Shown: positions 27,317 to 34,800 of the stretch, in pieces
Numbering within the stretch: position 1 is the stretch's first letter
How the letters are laid out: each line of letters opens with the position of its first letter
Source: Pseudomonas fontis
GTDB taxonomy: Bacteria > Pseudomonadota > Gammaproteobacteria > Pseudomonadales > Pseudomonadaceae
Assembly: GCF_028656955.1 (NCBI RefSeq)
Contig: NZ_JAMDGY010000007.1
Location: 56,771-120,770, forward strand
Length of the DNA stretch: 64,000 nt
Direction of reading: 5' to 3'
Position numbers and translations under genes: made by a program
Notes under the pieces: model-generated
Database searches by the model: none
The model's input: only the letters and a program-made list of their open reading frames with translations
What the model was told of the DNA's origin: nothing

Positions 27317-30010
27317 CTATGCGAAAGCAAACTGGCTCTCAAGGATCTTCGTGATGTCCAGGGTCCCCTTACCGGGGATTGCTGGCATCTTTTCAAGCTG
27401 GGACTCGTGGAGCTGCTCCATGAACTGTTCCCGGAAGTCGTCCAACACATCGTTCTCCGTGTACGTCTCAACCATCGTTTCGCGCACAGCCTTGAACATT
27501 GCACCGGCCTTCGCTGGGATGGTCCCAAAGCTGTCATGAATCAACGCGAAGAACTCCACGCCGTAGCTTTCAGACGCCTTAACGACTGTCTTCCGCAGGT
27601 GCGACCCGTCTTGACTGTGTACGAAGTTCGGAGAGATACCCGATTCCTGTTTAGCCCCGTCGATTTCATTGGAGTCCCGGACGTTGATCGTAGAGCGCAA
27701 GCGAGCAGCGCCCAGGAAGATCAGATCGACCCGGCGTTGCACAGGCACCATGTACTCTTGCCACACAGGGAACCCGTCAGGCGTCACCCAGTACACAGGC
27801 ATGCATGGCTTCAGGATTTCAGGCTCAGGATTCTTTTTGGTCCGCTTGGTCGCTGTGACCTCTGAGGCCAACAGCTTGGCCGCTTTCTGTAGCCAGTTCA
27901 TTGCCTCAACGGCTGCTACTACTTCCTTACTCACGGCGTCCCAAATGTGTACAGCCATGTAGCGGGCACACTGCTGTGCATCAGGGAACCACTGAGCCCC
28001 ATCGCCGTTATCAATCGATGGCTGGATGATGTCTTCGCGTACCTGATCAGTGAACCCAAAGGTCTTGGAGCCGTACGCCAGGGTCATTACGGAACGCTTG
28101 GTTTCTGAACGGGTGATACCGTGGCCCAGCCAGCCAGCAGCAAGGGTCTTAGTGCCCAGTACGCGGCGCTCGGTTATCTCACCGGTCTTCTTATTGGTGA
28201 CGGTCTCTACGCTGTCGTCAGTGCCCTCAGTGAGGTCTTCGCGCACCGCTATGTTCACACCATCGGACACCAGTCGATAGATGTCCTGAACGGTCTCAGA
28301 AGGCAACAGGTTGACTGCACGCCCGCCCCGCTCGTCTTTGAGCATCGCTGAGAAGTGCTGAATACCCGAGCAAGACCCATCGAATGCGATAGGTAGCGCC
28401 GACTCCCACAGCTCGCCGTGTTCAACCACACCGGCCCACTCAAAGCAGAACGCCAGGAAGCAAAAAGGGCTGTCCATCTCGGTCCAGTTCGAGTTAACCA
28501 GCGGGTCCCGAGCAATCGCAAGGATCATCTCTTCGTTGTCCTCTACCCACTTCTTGCGCTGACCGAAGTCGACCTTATCGACCCCTGCGCAGTTGGCCCC
28601 GTGGATCTTCAGCCACTCAATACCATCCTTGCCTACAGGCTCCGCAATGGAAGCCATTAAGAGGCCTTTGGTTAGGTCGTTACCTTGTGGATTGAACGAA
28701 GGAATGGCATAGACACGGCCCCGCCAGTCGAGGTTGTACGGGAAGTAAAGGGCCTCGTATTCAGAGAACTTTGTAGCCTGTTCTACGATGAACTCATAGG
28801 ATAAACGGCGGCTGACTCGTGCCCGGTCTTTGCGGTACACGGTGGACGCGGCTTTCTTCCAGGCCTTAAGGACCTCGGGGTCTTCATCAATGTTCGCAGG
28901 CTTGACCGGCAAGGCCTCTTTATCGGCTGCAGGAAACTTGTCGATTGGGACGTGCTTCCACTGCATCACCTCCTTGGCGACTTCGAGAACCTTTGCGTTC
29001 ACCTTCCAAGCGGATGCCTGGGCGATGTTCACAGCCTTGTAGACCTCGGGCATGGACACATCTTTGTAGCGCTGTAGGGCCTTCTTTGAGCGGACCCGAA
29101 TCAACGGCACAGGCTTACGGCCCTTCGCCCAGTAACCACCACCAATCATTCCTGTCCACTCGCGGGGCGGTACGATCATTGGCTGATAACGTGGCGTAAT
29201 CTCAGCCAGCGCGTATGCACGGTTGCATAGCTTTTCAGCCCACTCAGGGGTCAGGTAGATGAACTCACCGTCAAGCTTTGCGTTGCCTGCATGCTCCCGC
29301 TTCATCTCAACCAAATGAGTGGACTCAATGAGCAGTTCGAGAAGCTTCACGCCAATCTGGAAGGTGACGTAGTTGTCCAGAGCGTCCCAGGAGGTCCACT
29401 TTGTGGTCAGCTCATTAGCGGCCATCATGTGAGCCTCGACCTTCTCCATGAACTTAACTTTGTAGGTGTGACCGTTACGCTTGTTGAGTGCTGGACGAAT
29501 ACGCTTGTTGAAGTGTTCCGCCTCCTGTTCACGGATACGCCCAAACCGAGCCTCTTCCTCAACTGCCTTACCGACTGCCACAGAAACCTGTTGAATACTC
29601 AAAGGCCCCTTCTTAGCGACCATATTGAGAACTGTCTTGACGGTGATTGCCGCTACGTTCTCCGACTTGACCAATTGAAGGTATGGCAGGCCAATACTTT
29701 TTCGCTTGACCTTAGTTACTTGGTGTTCAATCCAGTCCTCGAAGGCCTTAGCCATCAAAGGAATCAGGGAGGCCAACACAGGCTTCGCTGTGGCGTTGTC
29801 AGCAAACTCATTACGATCAATAGAACGCTCAAGGACTTTCTTAAAGTGATCCTCACCCAGCGTATAGGCTTCATGCTCAAGACTTAACTGAGCCGCTGCC
29901 AGGTCGGGACCATAGATATTAGAAAGGGTCTCATAGGCCCAGGATGAAACATCAGTGATTGCGCTAAAGTCATGCTTCGTTAGTTGGATAGTTTGGCTTT
30001 CTGCGGACAC
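27317..30010 (-). CDS. 1: Single-subunit DNA-directed RNA polymerase, T7 gp1-like
   Basis: 897 residues, against 883 in T7, ending in the same FAFA. Motif A FDGSCSGIQHFSAM, the O-helix SETKRSVMTLAYGSKTFGF and motif C FALIHDSFGTIP (D826, T7 D812) are intact, as is NFVHSQDGSHLRK. In the promoter-specificity loop, T7 N748 is D762, Q758 is R772, while R746 and R756 are kept (R760, R770). The start is GTG with AAGGG upstream. A GC-rich hairpin (30022-30040) and a phage promoter precede it, so it may boost its own synthesis. It drives the eight promoters listed here. Confidence 0.98.
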   Translation of the reverse strand: MSAESQTIQLTKHDFSAITDVSSWAYETLSNIYGPDLAAAQLSLEHEAYTLGEDHFKKVLERSIDRNEFADNATAKPVLASLIPLMAKAFEDWIEHQVTKVKRKSIGLPYLQLVKSENVAAITVKTVLNMVAKKGPLSIQQVSVAVGKAVEEEARFGRIREQEAEHFNKRIRPALNKRNGHTYKVKFMEKVEAHMMAANELTTKWTSWDALDNYVTFQIGVKLLELLIESTHLVEMKREHAGNAKLDGEFIYLTPEWAEKLCNRAYALAEITPRYQPMIVPPREWTGMIGGGYWAKGRKPVPLIRVRSKKALQRYKDVSMPEVYKAVNIAQASAWKVNAKVLEVAKEVMQWKHVPIDKFPAADKEALPVKPANIDEDPEVLKAWKKAASTVYRKDRARVSRRLSYEFIVEQATKFSEYEALYFPYNLDWRGRVYAIPSFNPQGNDLTKGLLMASIAEPVGKDGIEWLKIHGANCAGVDKVDFGQRKKWVEDNEEMILAIARDPLVNSNWTEMDSPFCFLAFCFEWAGVVEHGELWESALPIAFDGSCSGIQHFSAMLKDERGGRAVNLLPSETVQDIYRLVSDGVNIAVREDLTEGTDDSVETVTNKKTGEITERRVLGTKTLAAGWLGHGITRSETKRSVMTLAYGSKTFGFTDQVREDIIQPSIDNGDGAQWFPDAQQCARYMAVHIWDAVSKEVVAAVEAMNWLQKAAKLLASEVTATKRTKKNPEPEILKPCMPVYWVTPDGFPVWQEYMVPVQRRVDLIFLGAARLRSTINVRDSNEIDGAKQESGISPNFVHSQDGSHLRKTVVKASESYGVEFFALIHDSFGTIPAKAGAMFKAVRETMVETYTENDVLDDFREQFMEQLHESQLEKMPAIPGKGTLDITKILESQFAFA

Positions 30011-30021
30011 AAGAATCCCTT

Positions 30022-30040
30022 AGAGGCCACTTGGGCCTCC
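30022..30040 (-). other. Hairpin just upstream of the RNA polymerase ribosome site
   Basis: Minus-strand GGAGGCC-CAAGT-GGCCTCT forms a 7-bp GC-rich stem that ends next to the AAGGG ribosome site. T7 has RNase III processing sites between early genes (R1 before gene 1); this may be an equivalent or a translation control. No T run follows, so it is not a terminator. Confidence 0.4.
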
Positions 30041-30158
30041 AACAAGTTATGGAAGTTGGTTAGTTGAGTGCTTACTGAATTGAGGGCGTAGAAGGTCCTT
30101 AGAGGGAACTTAAAGAAGTCTCTAAGTTAAAGGCTCATAGAGTGGGAACAGCAGGACT

Positions 30159-30180
30159 GCTTTTAGTGGGTGTTTAAAAC
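30159..30180 (-). promoter_or_regulatory. Phage RNA polymerase promoter before gene 1
   Basis: The minus-strand sequence GTTTTAAACACCCACTAAAAGC lies between the preceding early gene and RNA polymerase. T7 has no phage promoter directly before gene 1, so this copy implies positive autoregulation. Confidence 0.9.
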
Positions 30181-30194
30181 CCAAGGGAGGATCG

Positions 30195-30482
30195 TTACAC
30201 GGAAGTGACCTCAACCCGACCAGTTATTTCGCTTACTAAGTAGATAAACTTCTTGACATCGATTTTTCCCTCATTGGGAGCTGCGCACTCTTGAAGGATC
30301 GTTAGGAAGTCCTTGTCCAGGTGATAACCGAGGCGCGTCACAGTCCGCCCACATGGACCGAGACCTAATGTGAACTCACAGCGTTGGTTGCTTGAAGCGT
30401 ATTGACGGCGGCGAAAGTCTTGGAAACTTGGAACCTGTGCGATAAACCGAATACGGCTTACAGGGTTGCCAAATGATGTCAC
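30195..30482 (-). CDS. Hypothetical early phage protein
   Basis: 95 residues from the GTG at 30482, which has AAGGAG 9 nt upstream. A longer frame starts at an ATG (30587) overlapping the oxygenase stop by 4 nt and would give 130 residues; both are possible. The common part contains FQDFRRRQYASSNQRCEFTL and LGYHLDKDFLTILQECAAPN. No family is recognised. Confidence 0.55.
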   Translation of the reverse strand: MTSFGNPVSRIRFIAQVPSFQDFRRRQYASSNQRCEFTLGLGPCGRTVTRLGYHLDKDFLTILQECAAPNEGKIDVKKFIYLVSEITGRVEVTSV

Positions 30483-30518
30483 TGTGCTACTCTCCTTGTA
30501 ACTGTTGATCTTTGGGCC

Positions 30519-30536
30519 GCTCTTAGCTGGGTGTTG
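30519..30536 (-). promoter_or_regulatory. Degenerate phage-type promoter
   Basis: Minus-strand CAACACCCAGCTAAGAGC resembles the consensus CACCCACTAAAAGC with one inserted base in the core. It lies in front of the GTG-started gene at 30482. It may be inactive or a chance match. Confidence 0.3.
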
Positions 30537-30583
30537 CCCAAGTACGTATTCAATTGCCCACTGTGGGCAAAAAAATGGCGGTG

Positions 30584-31300
30584 TCATTTAACTTCGCTCC
30601 AATGCACTAATAGATTCCTCTCCCCTTCCGTTACGGCCATTCCGTAGTGCCTATGCGCTTTCCCGTTGAAGAACATCCCGTGCCCTACAGGCAACTGGGG
30701 GACAACTATGTTTTCGCTGAAAGGCCCCGTATGAACCAAAGTCCCGCCGCCTGTGTGAGTTGCTGTAAGAGCAACTACAAGCGTTACGTCTGAATCCTTA
30801 TCGTTATGCCAATGACCACGCGGTGTGTTCTCGGGTGTGTACTGAGCGGCCTGTATGGTCCGTATCTCACTTGGGTCCTGTGCGAGTAGCACTTTTGCCA
30901 AGGGAACCCCCGCGTTAGCCCATAGGCTGTGCAAGCAATCAAACAGAGGGCGGCACTCAGTCAGGAAGGTGACTTCAGGAATCTGCGCCTCTTCGGGCTC
31001 ATCGCTGTTAACGCTGTAGCTCATGCAATCCAGCTCAAGCATGAGGGCCCTACAGAACGCCTCAGAGAGATACGGGAACGAGTAGACCCCGTGTCCGTAG
31101 TGGGTGATTACGTTCAGCGCTTGGGCCCAACTGGAGGTTGCCGAGTAATCAGACGCGCTTAGAGGTGCAATGCCTTCGGCGTAATCAGCCATTTCCTTCA
31201 GGACATCGAGCCGCGATCTTAGGTCTGGGTGGTACTTATCGAGCGATGGGTACGCTGTGAGCGCCTTGCTCAGTACGTGGTTCTGTCCTTGTTGTTGCAT
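30584..31300 (-). CDS. 2-oxoglutarate/Fe(II)-dependent oxygenase-like protein
   Basis: 238 residues from the ATG at 31300, chosen for its AAAGGAGG site 8 nt upstream; an in-frame extension to 31399 would run through the putative promoter. The C-terminal third carries the double-stranded beta-helix signature of prolyl-hydroxylase-type enzymes: iron ligands H165 and D167 (GHWHNDKDSDVTLVVALT), a GGGTLVHTG turn, distal ligand H216 or H218 (GKAHRHYGM), and R228 (EGERNLLVHW) for 2-oxoglutarate. The N-terminal part is helical and not recognised. The substrate is unknown; it might modify a host protein, a nucleic acid or a small molecule. It is an early gene with no T7 counterpart. Confidence 0.75.
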   Translation of the reverse strand: MQQQGQNHVLSKALTAYPSLDKYHPDLRSRLDVLKEMADYAEGIAPLSASDYSATSSWAQALNVITHYGHGVYSFPYLSEAFCRALMLELDCMSYSVNSDEPEEAQIPEVTFLTECRPLFDCLHSLWANAGVPLAKVLLAQDPSEIRTIQAAQYTPENTPRGHWHNDKDSDVTLVVALTATHTGGGTLVHTGPFSENIVVPQLPVGHGMFFNGKAHRHYGMAVTEGERNLLVHWSEVK

Positions 31301-31357
31301 GGTGTGTGCCTCCTTTCCTATGTATGCAGCTTCTACGGGCCTTCGCAGAGGGCGCGC

Positions 31358-31399
31358 ATATTCGTACAAGATATGCATTGACGCAACATAAATATGCAT
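31358..31399 (-). promoter_or_regulatory. Candidate host-type promoter with paired ATATGCAT sites
   Basis: On the minus strand TTGCGT (31381-31386) and GAATAT (31358-31363) are 17 bp apart, a weak sigma70-like pair before the oxygenase gene. Two copies of ATATGCAT, at 31371-31378 (in the spacer) and 31392-31399 (just upstream of -35), are exactly 21 bp apart, two helical turns, on one face of the DNA. A third partial copy (TGCATAG) follows at 31402. This looks like an operator arrangement; no binding protein is known. Confidence 0.4.
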
Positions 31400-31429
31400 C
31401 AGTGCATAGATCCAGATAAAAGGTGCCTT

Positions 31430-31855
31430 TCAGAGCGTGAGCGCAGGCCTATTCAGCCGCTCACCCAGCCAGCCCCACAGATTGCCCCAAAGACCCCATG
31501 AGCCAGCTTTACGGGTCCTTTCGGCTTCCTGGGCGTCCAGAATGGTATCCAGTGGATGCTGTGGGAGCCGGTACAGCTCAGCGTGCAGCCCTGAGAACTC
31601 GCGCTCATCCTCACGGGACCAATGGAAAAGAGCGGCCTTCAAGAGGTGGTGTCCGACTTCCTGCATGGTGTCTGTGAGGAACTGAAAGTACAGGCGCCCG
31701 TGGTCGTCCCGCTTGATGTCCACGCGAAGCCAAAGGCGACCGTTGCGGTTTGGTACGTACTGAGCAAGGCCTGTCTTGATGGCGTCCTGCATGGCCCCAA
31801 GGATCTTGTTGGCGACTGTGGCGGACGTGAAGTTGGTCAGGTTGTAAATAGTCAT
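31430..31855 (-). CDS. Hypothetical early phage protein, 141 residues
   Basis: Starts at an ATG after AAAGGAACCTCTACGCC. It has a mixed alpha/beta N-terminal half (NRNGRLWLRVDIKRDDHGRL) and a Trp-rich C-terminus (GSWGLWGNLWGWLGERL) that could sit at a membrane surface. No family is recognised. The 74 bases before the gene hold a GGGCTC/GAGCCC hairpin without a clear T run on this strand. Confidence 0.7.
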   Translation of the reverse strand: MTIYNLTNFTSATVANKILGAMQDAIKTGLAQYVPNRNGRLWLRVDIKRDDHGRLYFQFLTDTMQEVGHHLLKAALFHWSREDEREFSGLHAELYRLPQHPLDTILDAQEAERTRKAGSWGLWGNLWGWLGERLNRPALTL

Positions 31856-31930
31856 GGCGTAGAGGTTCCTTTAGGGGCTCTTTAGGTGGAGCCCTTTCGT
31901 ATTCTTTAAAGGTGGCTGTGGCTTACTGAG

Positions 31931-32110
31931 TTACTGCATGTCCGTCGCGAAGTATTCGCAAAGGTTCTGGAAGGTCGTGAATAGGCTACGGTTGTCGGTA
32001 TCTTCGGGTACAGGGTCGCGCACAATTGCGGACCATCCACCGTCAAGATCCTCAAAGACCGAGACGCACCAATCCTGTTTTACTGCCCAGTCTGCTTGTG
32101 CTTTCGTCAT
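31931..32110 (-). CDS. Hypothetical early phage protein, 59 residues
   Basis: The start is placed at the ATG at 32110 (MTKAQADWAVKQDWCVSVFE), 8 nt after GAGGA; the longer frame to 32200 overlaps the upstream gene without a ribosome site. Acidic small protein, no family recognised. It sits in the early operon between two other small genes. Confidence 0.6.
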   Translation of the reverse strand: MTKAQADWAVKQDWCVSVFEDLDGGWSAIVRDPVPEDTDNRSLFTTFQNLCEYFATDMQ

Positions 32111-32120
32111 GGTGACGTCC

Positions 32121-32405
32121 TCAGACCTTGGAGCAGTGAGAGGCGCGGACAGCGACCCAGTGACCGTCAGCAGTGGCCCCGATGTGCCATGTGTCAGCAC
32201 GATCCCACATATACGGGCGTACCCCTGGTGCCTGTGTATCCCAACCGAGTTTCTTGACGAGAGCCGTAACGACTGCCCTTACGTTGCCTCCCGAATCCAG
32301 GCCGTGGTCATAGCCCAAAGTGATGGAACCAGCAGCGGCGGTTGCCTTGAAGCGGGGACCTTTAGTGTCGGTAGCTGGCAGGTACTTGATGGTGATTGCT
32401 TGCAT
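32121..32405 (-). CDS. Hypothetical early phage protein, 94 residues
   Basis: First gene after the early promoter. The start MQAITIKYLPATDTKGPRFK and the SITLGYDHGLD segment recall a small conserved protein seen in many phages and mobile elements, with no known function. A phage promoter lies 36 bp upstream of its ATG. Confidence 0.72.
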   Translation of the reverse strand: MQAITIKYLPATDTKGPRFKATAAAGSITLGYDHGLDSGGNVRAVVTALVKKLGWDTQAPGVRPYMWDRADTWHIGATADGHWVAVRASHCSKV

Positions 32406-32440
32406 GGCGTTGATGTCCTAAGTGGTCGATTACGTGTCGC

Positions 32441-32460
32441 GCTTTAAGTGGGTGTTTTAA
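32441..32460 (-). promoter_or_regulatory. Phage RNA polymerase promoter at the head of the early region
   Basis: Minus-strand TTAAAACACCCACTTAAAGC, with T at -3. It lies 80-100 bp downstream of the sigma70-like early promoter, so the early region can be read by both polymerases. Confidence 0.88.
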
Positions 32461-32478
32461 ATCCACCGCCAGACTAAA

Positions 32479-32493
32479 ACACTTATTATGTGT
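32479..32493. promoter_or_regulatory. Candidate operator O1 (15-bp palindrome)
   Basis: ACACTTATTATGTGT is an inverted repeat (ACAC...GTGT) that differs from the site at 32566-32580 at only two of 15 positions, and those two changes keep the symmetry. It lies 45 bp downstream of the early promoter -10. Confidence 0.6.
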
Positions 32494-32537
32494 GTTTGTA
32501 GCCTTTAAGAAACCGCTCGGAAGCGGTGTAGGCGCTC

Positions 32538-32566
32538 AATCTACCGTCAGCACTCCCACACGTCAA
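32538..32566 (-). promoter_or_regulatory. Early promoter, host sigma70 type
   Basis: On the minus strand TTGACG (32561-32566) and TAGATT (32538-32543) are separated by 17 bp, a good sigma70 match and the best host-type promoter in the prophage. It points into the early genes and RNA polymerase, the role of A1-A3 in T7. The -35 abuts the palindrome at 32566-32580, so a bound protein would block RNA polymerase. Confidence 0.75.
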
Positions 32567-32580
32567 CACATATTTTGTGT
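32566..32580. promoter_or_regulatory. Candidate operator O2 (15-bp palindrome)
   Basis: ACACATATTTTGTGT is an inverted repeat, extended by one base each side to AACACATATTTTGTGTT. It touches the -35 of the early promoter. With O1 it brackets the promoter at 87 bp centre to centre (about eight helical turns), a distance that suits looping or cooperative repression. Confidence 0.62.
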
Positions 32581-32605
32581 TTTTATAGGCAAAGAAAACC
32601 CCACC

Positions 32606-32944
32606 TCAATAGATAGGGTTTTTCTTCAAGTAATCAGCGAGCGCTTGGCGCACTTCTGGCTTCGTGACCTTGAGGGCCATAGCGAGGCAGAACCACGAGC
32701 CAAAGCTAATACCCGTAAAGCTCTTCCCGTCCTCTCTATGGTAGGTCTCTTCAGCCACCACCTGACCGTTCGCTGTCCATTGGGTAGCAGCCAGGACCAC
32801 CACGCCCGCCGACACAAGTTCATCAAGCCCCTTCTCTAAGGTCCTTGCGAAGTCGGAGTGAGTCCGCATGCTTTGAATGCCGCCTTGGGCCTTCAGGAGC
32901 TTGAATAGTTGGTAGGTGTCCGTGTAGAGCTTTGGTGTGTTCAT
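32606..32944 (-). CDS. Hypothetical protein next to the early promoter, 112 residues
   Basis: Transcribed towards the early promoter, in the same direction, from upstream. Its N-terminal part (TDTYQLFKLLKAQGGIQ, then DFARTLEKGLDELVSAGVVV) could form a small helical or winged-helix domain, but no DNA-binding signature is certain. The C-terminus is KPEVRQALADYLKKNPIY. Its place between integrase and operator sites makes it a candidate lysogeny gene; this is inference only. Confidence 0.68.
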   Translation of the reverse strand: MNTPKLYTDTYQLFKLLKAQGGIQSMRTHSDFARTLEKGLDELVSAGVVVLAATQWTANGQVVAEETYHREDGKSFTGISFGSWFCLAMALKVTKPEVRQALADYLKKNPIY

Positions 32945-32965
32945 CTTTTGCCTTCAGGTGAAAAT

Positions 32966-33247
32966 CTATTTAGTCGTTGATCCACTGAGCGCCGCCACGA
33001 GACTCCACACGCTTGCCATGAGCAGGCAGAAGAACCCCGGCAGAAGGACAAAGCTGCCGAGGCTCAGGGCAGAATTCAGAGCATCATGTGAAAGGCAGTA
33101 GCTTGCCCTCCAACGTAGCGCACATCCCCACAGTACTGAACTGCCTAAGTACCATATGAAAGTGATTGCAAAACCAGCAGCCAAAAGCCACAAAGAAATA
33201 GACATGGACTTACGCGGCGTCAATTGGGTTCTGCCTGTTACGCTCAT
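32966..33247 (-). CDS. Small membrane protein with two spans
   Basis: 93 residues from the ATG at 33247 (GGGAG 9 nt upstream); a TTG extension is possible. Two hydrophobic spans, around SLWLLAAGFAITFIWYLG and ALSLGSFVLLPGFFCLLMAS, are joined by a loop with two cysteines. It lies directly after integrase. Such lysogen-side membrane proteins can act in superinfection exclusion, but nothing here proves it. It is unlikely to be the holin, which in T7 lies near gene 18. Confidence 0.65.
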   Translation of the reverse strand: MSVTGRTQLTPRKSMSISLWLLAAGFAITFIWYLGSSVLWGCALRWRASYCLSHDALNSALSLGSFVLLPGFFCLLMASVWSLVAALSGSTTK

Positions 33248-33286
33248 TGTTTGAAGCTCCCTTTTAGAAAGCCGCAAAGGATACCG

Positions 33287-34717
33287 TCAGACCTCCGCAA
33301 ACACACCCTCAATGACGTTCACGAGTGTCCCGATTGGTGTGACTGCACCGCCGTAGGTGTCATAGGTGATTGTCCCACTTGCGTGTCCCAGGAGCGCCTG
33401 TGCGAAGGCTACAGGAACCCCTTTGACCTTGAATGAGGAAGCCATATGGTGACGTAGGGAGTGCAGTGTCTGGTGTGGTGATTTCTCGGGGAGAGCCTTA
33501 CGGACCATTAAGCCCAAGGCCTTACGCGCCTGTACATTGTCCACGCCGTGATAGACCGGTAGCGGCGGTTTAGGACTGTCGAGGGCCGTTAGGAAGCCTT
33601 TGAGGTCGAACCCTAAGACACCATCGACCAACGGCACCACACGCACGCTGTGCTTGTTCTTAACAGACTGCCCCTCGGAGTCTTCACGGATGTTGATGCA
33701 CATAACCCCGTCCACCTCATGGATGTCTTTGCGGGTCAGTTGGGTTACTTCACGGGACCTTGCACCAGTTATCGCCAGTACCACCATGCACCAGCGCTCC
33801 CAGCTATCCGCAGGAAGAGAACCCGCGTGAGCAACCAACGCTTGCACCTGGGCGCGCTCAAACGGAATACGCTCACTCTCAGCGCCCTTCTTGAGCTTGA
33901 GCTTTGAGGTGTACGCCTTCGTAAGGTAATCGTTATTCACAGCCCAGTTCATCACAGAGGCAAAGTGGGTTAGCGCGTTGTTCACCGTCAGAGGCTTGCG
34001 AGTCTCTAAGAGTTCGTCACGCATCGCTATGAGGTCTTCGCGTGTGTGCTTTCTGAGGTCTGATAGGCCGGTGACTTCAAGCGCCTCCCCGACCTGGGCG
34101 TAGTTGGTCTTGTATCCATCCAACGTGGACTTCTTAACGTCGCCCTCTTTCTCTTTGAGGTACAGCGGCCACAAGTCATCCCAGTGGAGTGGCTCACGGA
34201 CGGCTTTAAGAGAGTCAGCAGGCCCCTTCCCTACGACGCCTTCAAGGTCATCAACGATGTCCACAAGGTCCCGTGAGTCGCCCTTAATGCGCTTAACAGC
34301 GGCAGCAAGAATCCTTTGGGCACCTACAGCCCCTCGGTGTTGATTCAAGGTGAAGGGCTGTTGAGCGGTAGCAATGCTTAGGTTTACCTGTAGATCCTCG
34401 TATATCGACTCATAGGCCGATAGAGAGGCGTCTGTGTGGGCCACTGTCAGGGCGTTCTGTGCGACCTCTGAGAGCCGCGCCTTGATGTCTGACCAGGATG
34501 CTTCAGGGTTATCGAGGTGGAACACTGCAAGGGCCGCAAGGATGTCTTTGGTCAACTCTGTCGCCTGTGGTCGTTCGGTGGTTCGCAAGGATACCGTAAA
34601 GAGTCCTTTGGTAGACCCAACTGTCCTCATCCGCAGGTAGTAGACACCCTCCCTCCTGTACAGATAAGGACGGGCAAGGACAGTTTGTAGCAGCGTTGTA
34701 GCAGGCTTGGCGTACAC
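33287..34717 (-). CDS. int: Tyrosine-type site-specific integrase
   Basis: 476 residues from the GTG at 34717 (GGGAG 9 nt upstream). The open frame runs on out of frame into earP up to 35104, but that part is chance. The catalytic set of tyrosine recombinases is complete: R320 (TGARSREV), H419 and R422 (LHSLRHHMA), H445 (LLGHASGTIT) and Y455 (YDTYGG). The SAM-like core-binding domain spans about 215-310 (LWPLYLKEKEGDVKKSTLDG). It integrates and, with other factors, excises the phage at the earP 3' end. Its start is only 32 bases after the earP stop on the same strand, so earP readthrough can express it in the lysogen. Confidence 0.93.
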   Translation of the reverse strand: MYAKPATTLLQTVLARPYLYRREGVYYLRMRTVGSTKGLFTVSLRTTERPQATELTKDILAALAVFHLDNPEASWSDIKARLSEVAQNALTVAHTDASLSAYESIYEDLQVNLSIATAQQPFTLNQHRGAVGAQRILAAAVKRIKGDSRDLVDIVDDLEGVVGKGPADSLKAVREPLHWDDLWPLYLKEKEGDVKKSTLDGYKTNYAQVGEALEVTGLSDLRKHTREDLIAMRDELLETRKPLTVNNALTHFASVMNWAVNNDYLTKAYTSKLKLKKGAESERIPFERAQVQALVAHAGSLPADSWERWCMVVLAITGARSREVTQLTRKDIHEVDGVMCINIREDSEGQSVKNKHSVRVVPLVDGVLGFDLKGFLTALDSPKPPLPVYHGVDNVQARKALGLMVRKALPEKSPHQTLHSLRHHMASSFKVKGVPVAFAQALLGHASGTITYDTYGGAVTPIGTLVNVIEGVFAEV

Positions 34718-34800
34718 AGTAGGAATCTCCCAGTATCCATTGGGTTCCCTCAGTGCCCGTTCCAACTTCGGTAAAACTGTACCAGCGCCGTGGCGAGGTC
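34718..34800. other. Approximate right attachment junction (earP 3' end)
   Basis: The earP frame ends normally at 34750 and the integrase starts at 34717, so the recombination core must lie in or just after the last earP codons, a common situation where the phage restores the target gene's 3' end. The matching left site is outside the window, so the core repeat cannot be defined. Confidence 0.5.

Noticed and set aside
31860..31905. GGGCTC/GAGCCC hairpin as a terminator
   Set aside because: No T run on the minus strand; on the plus strand there is no gene to terminate.
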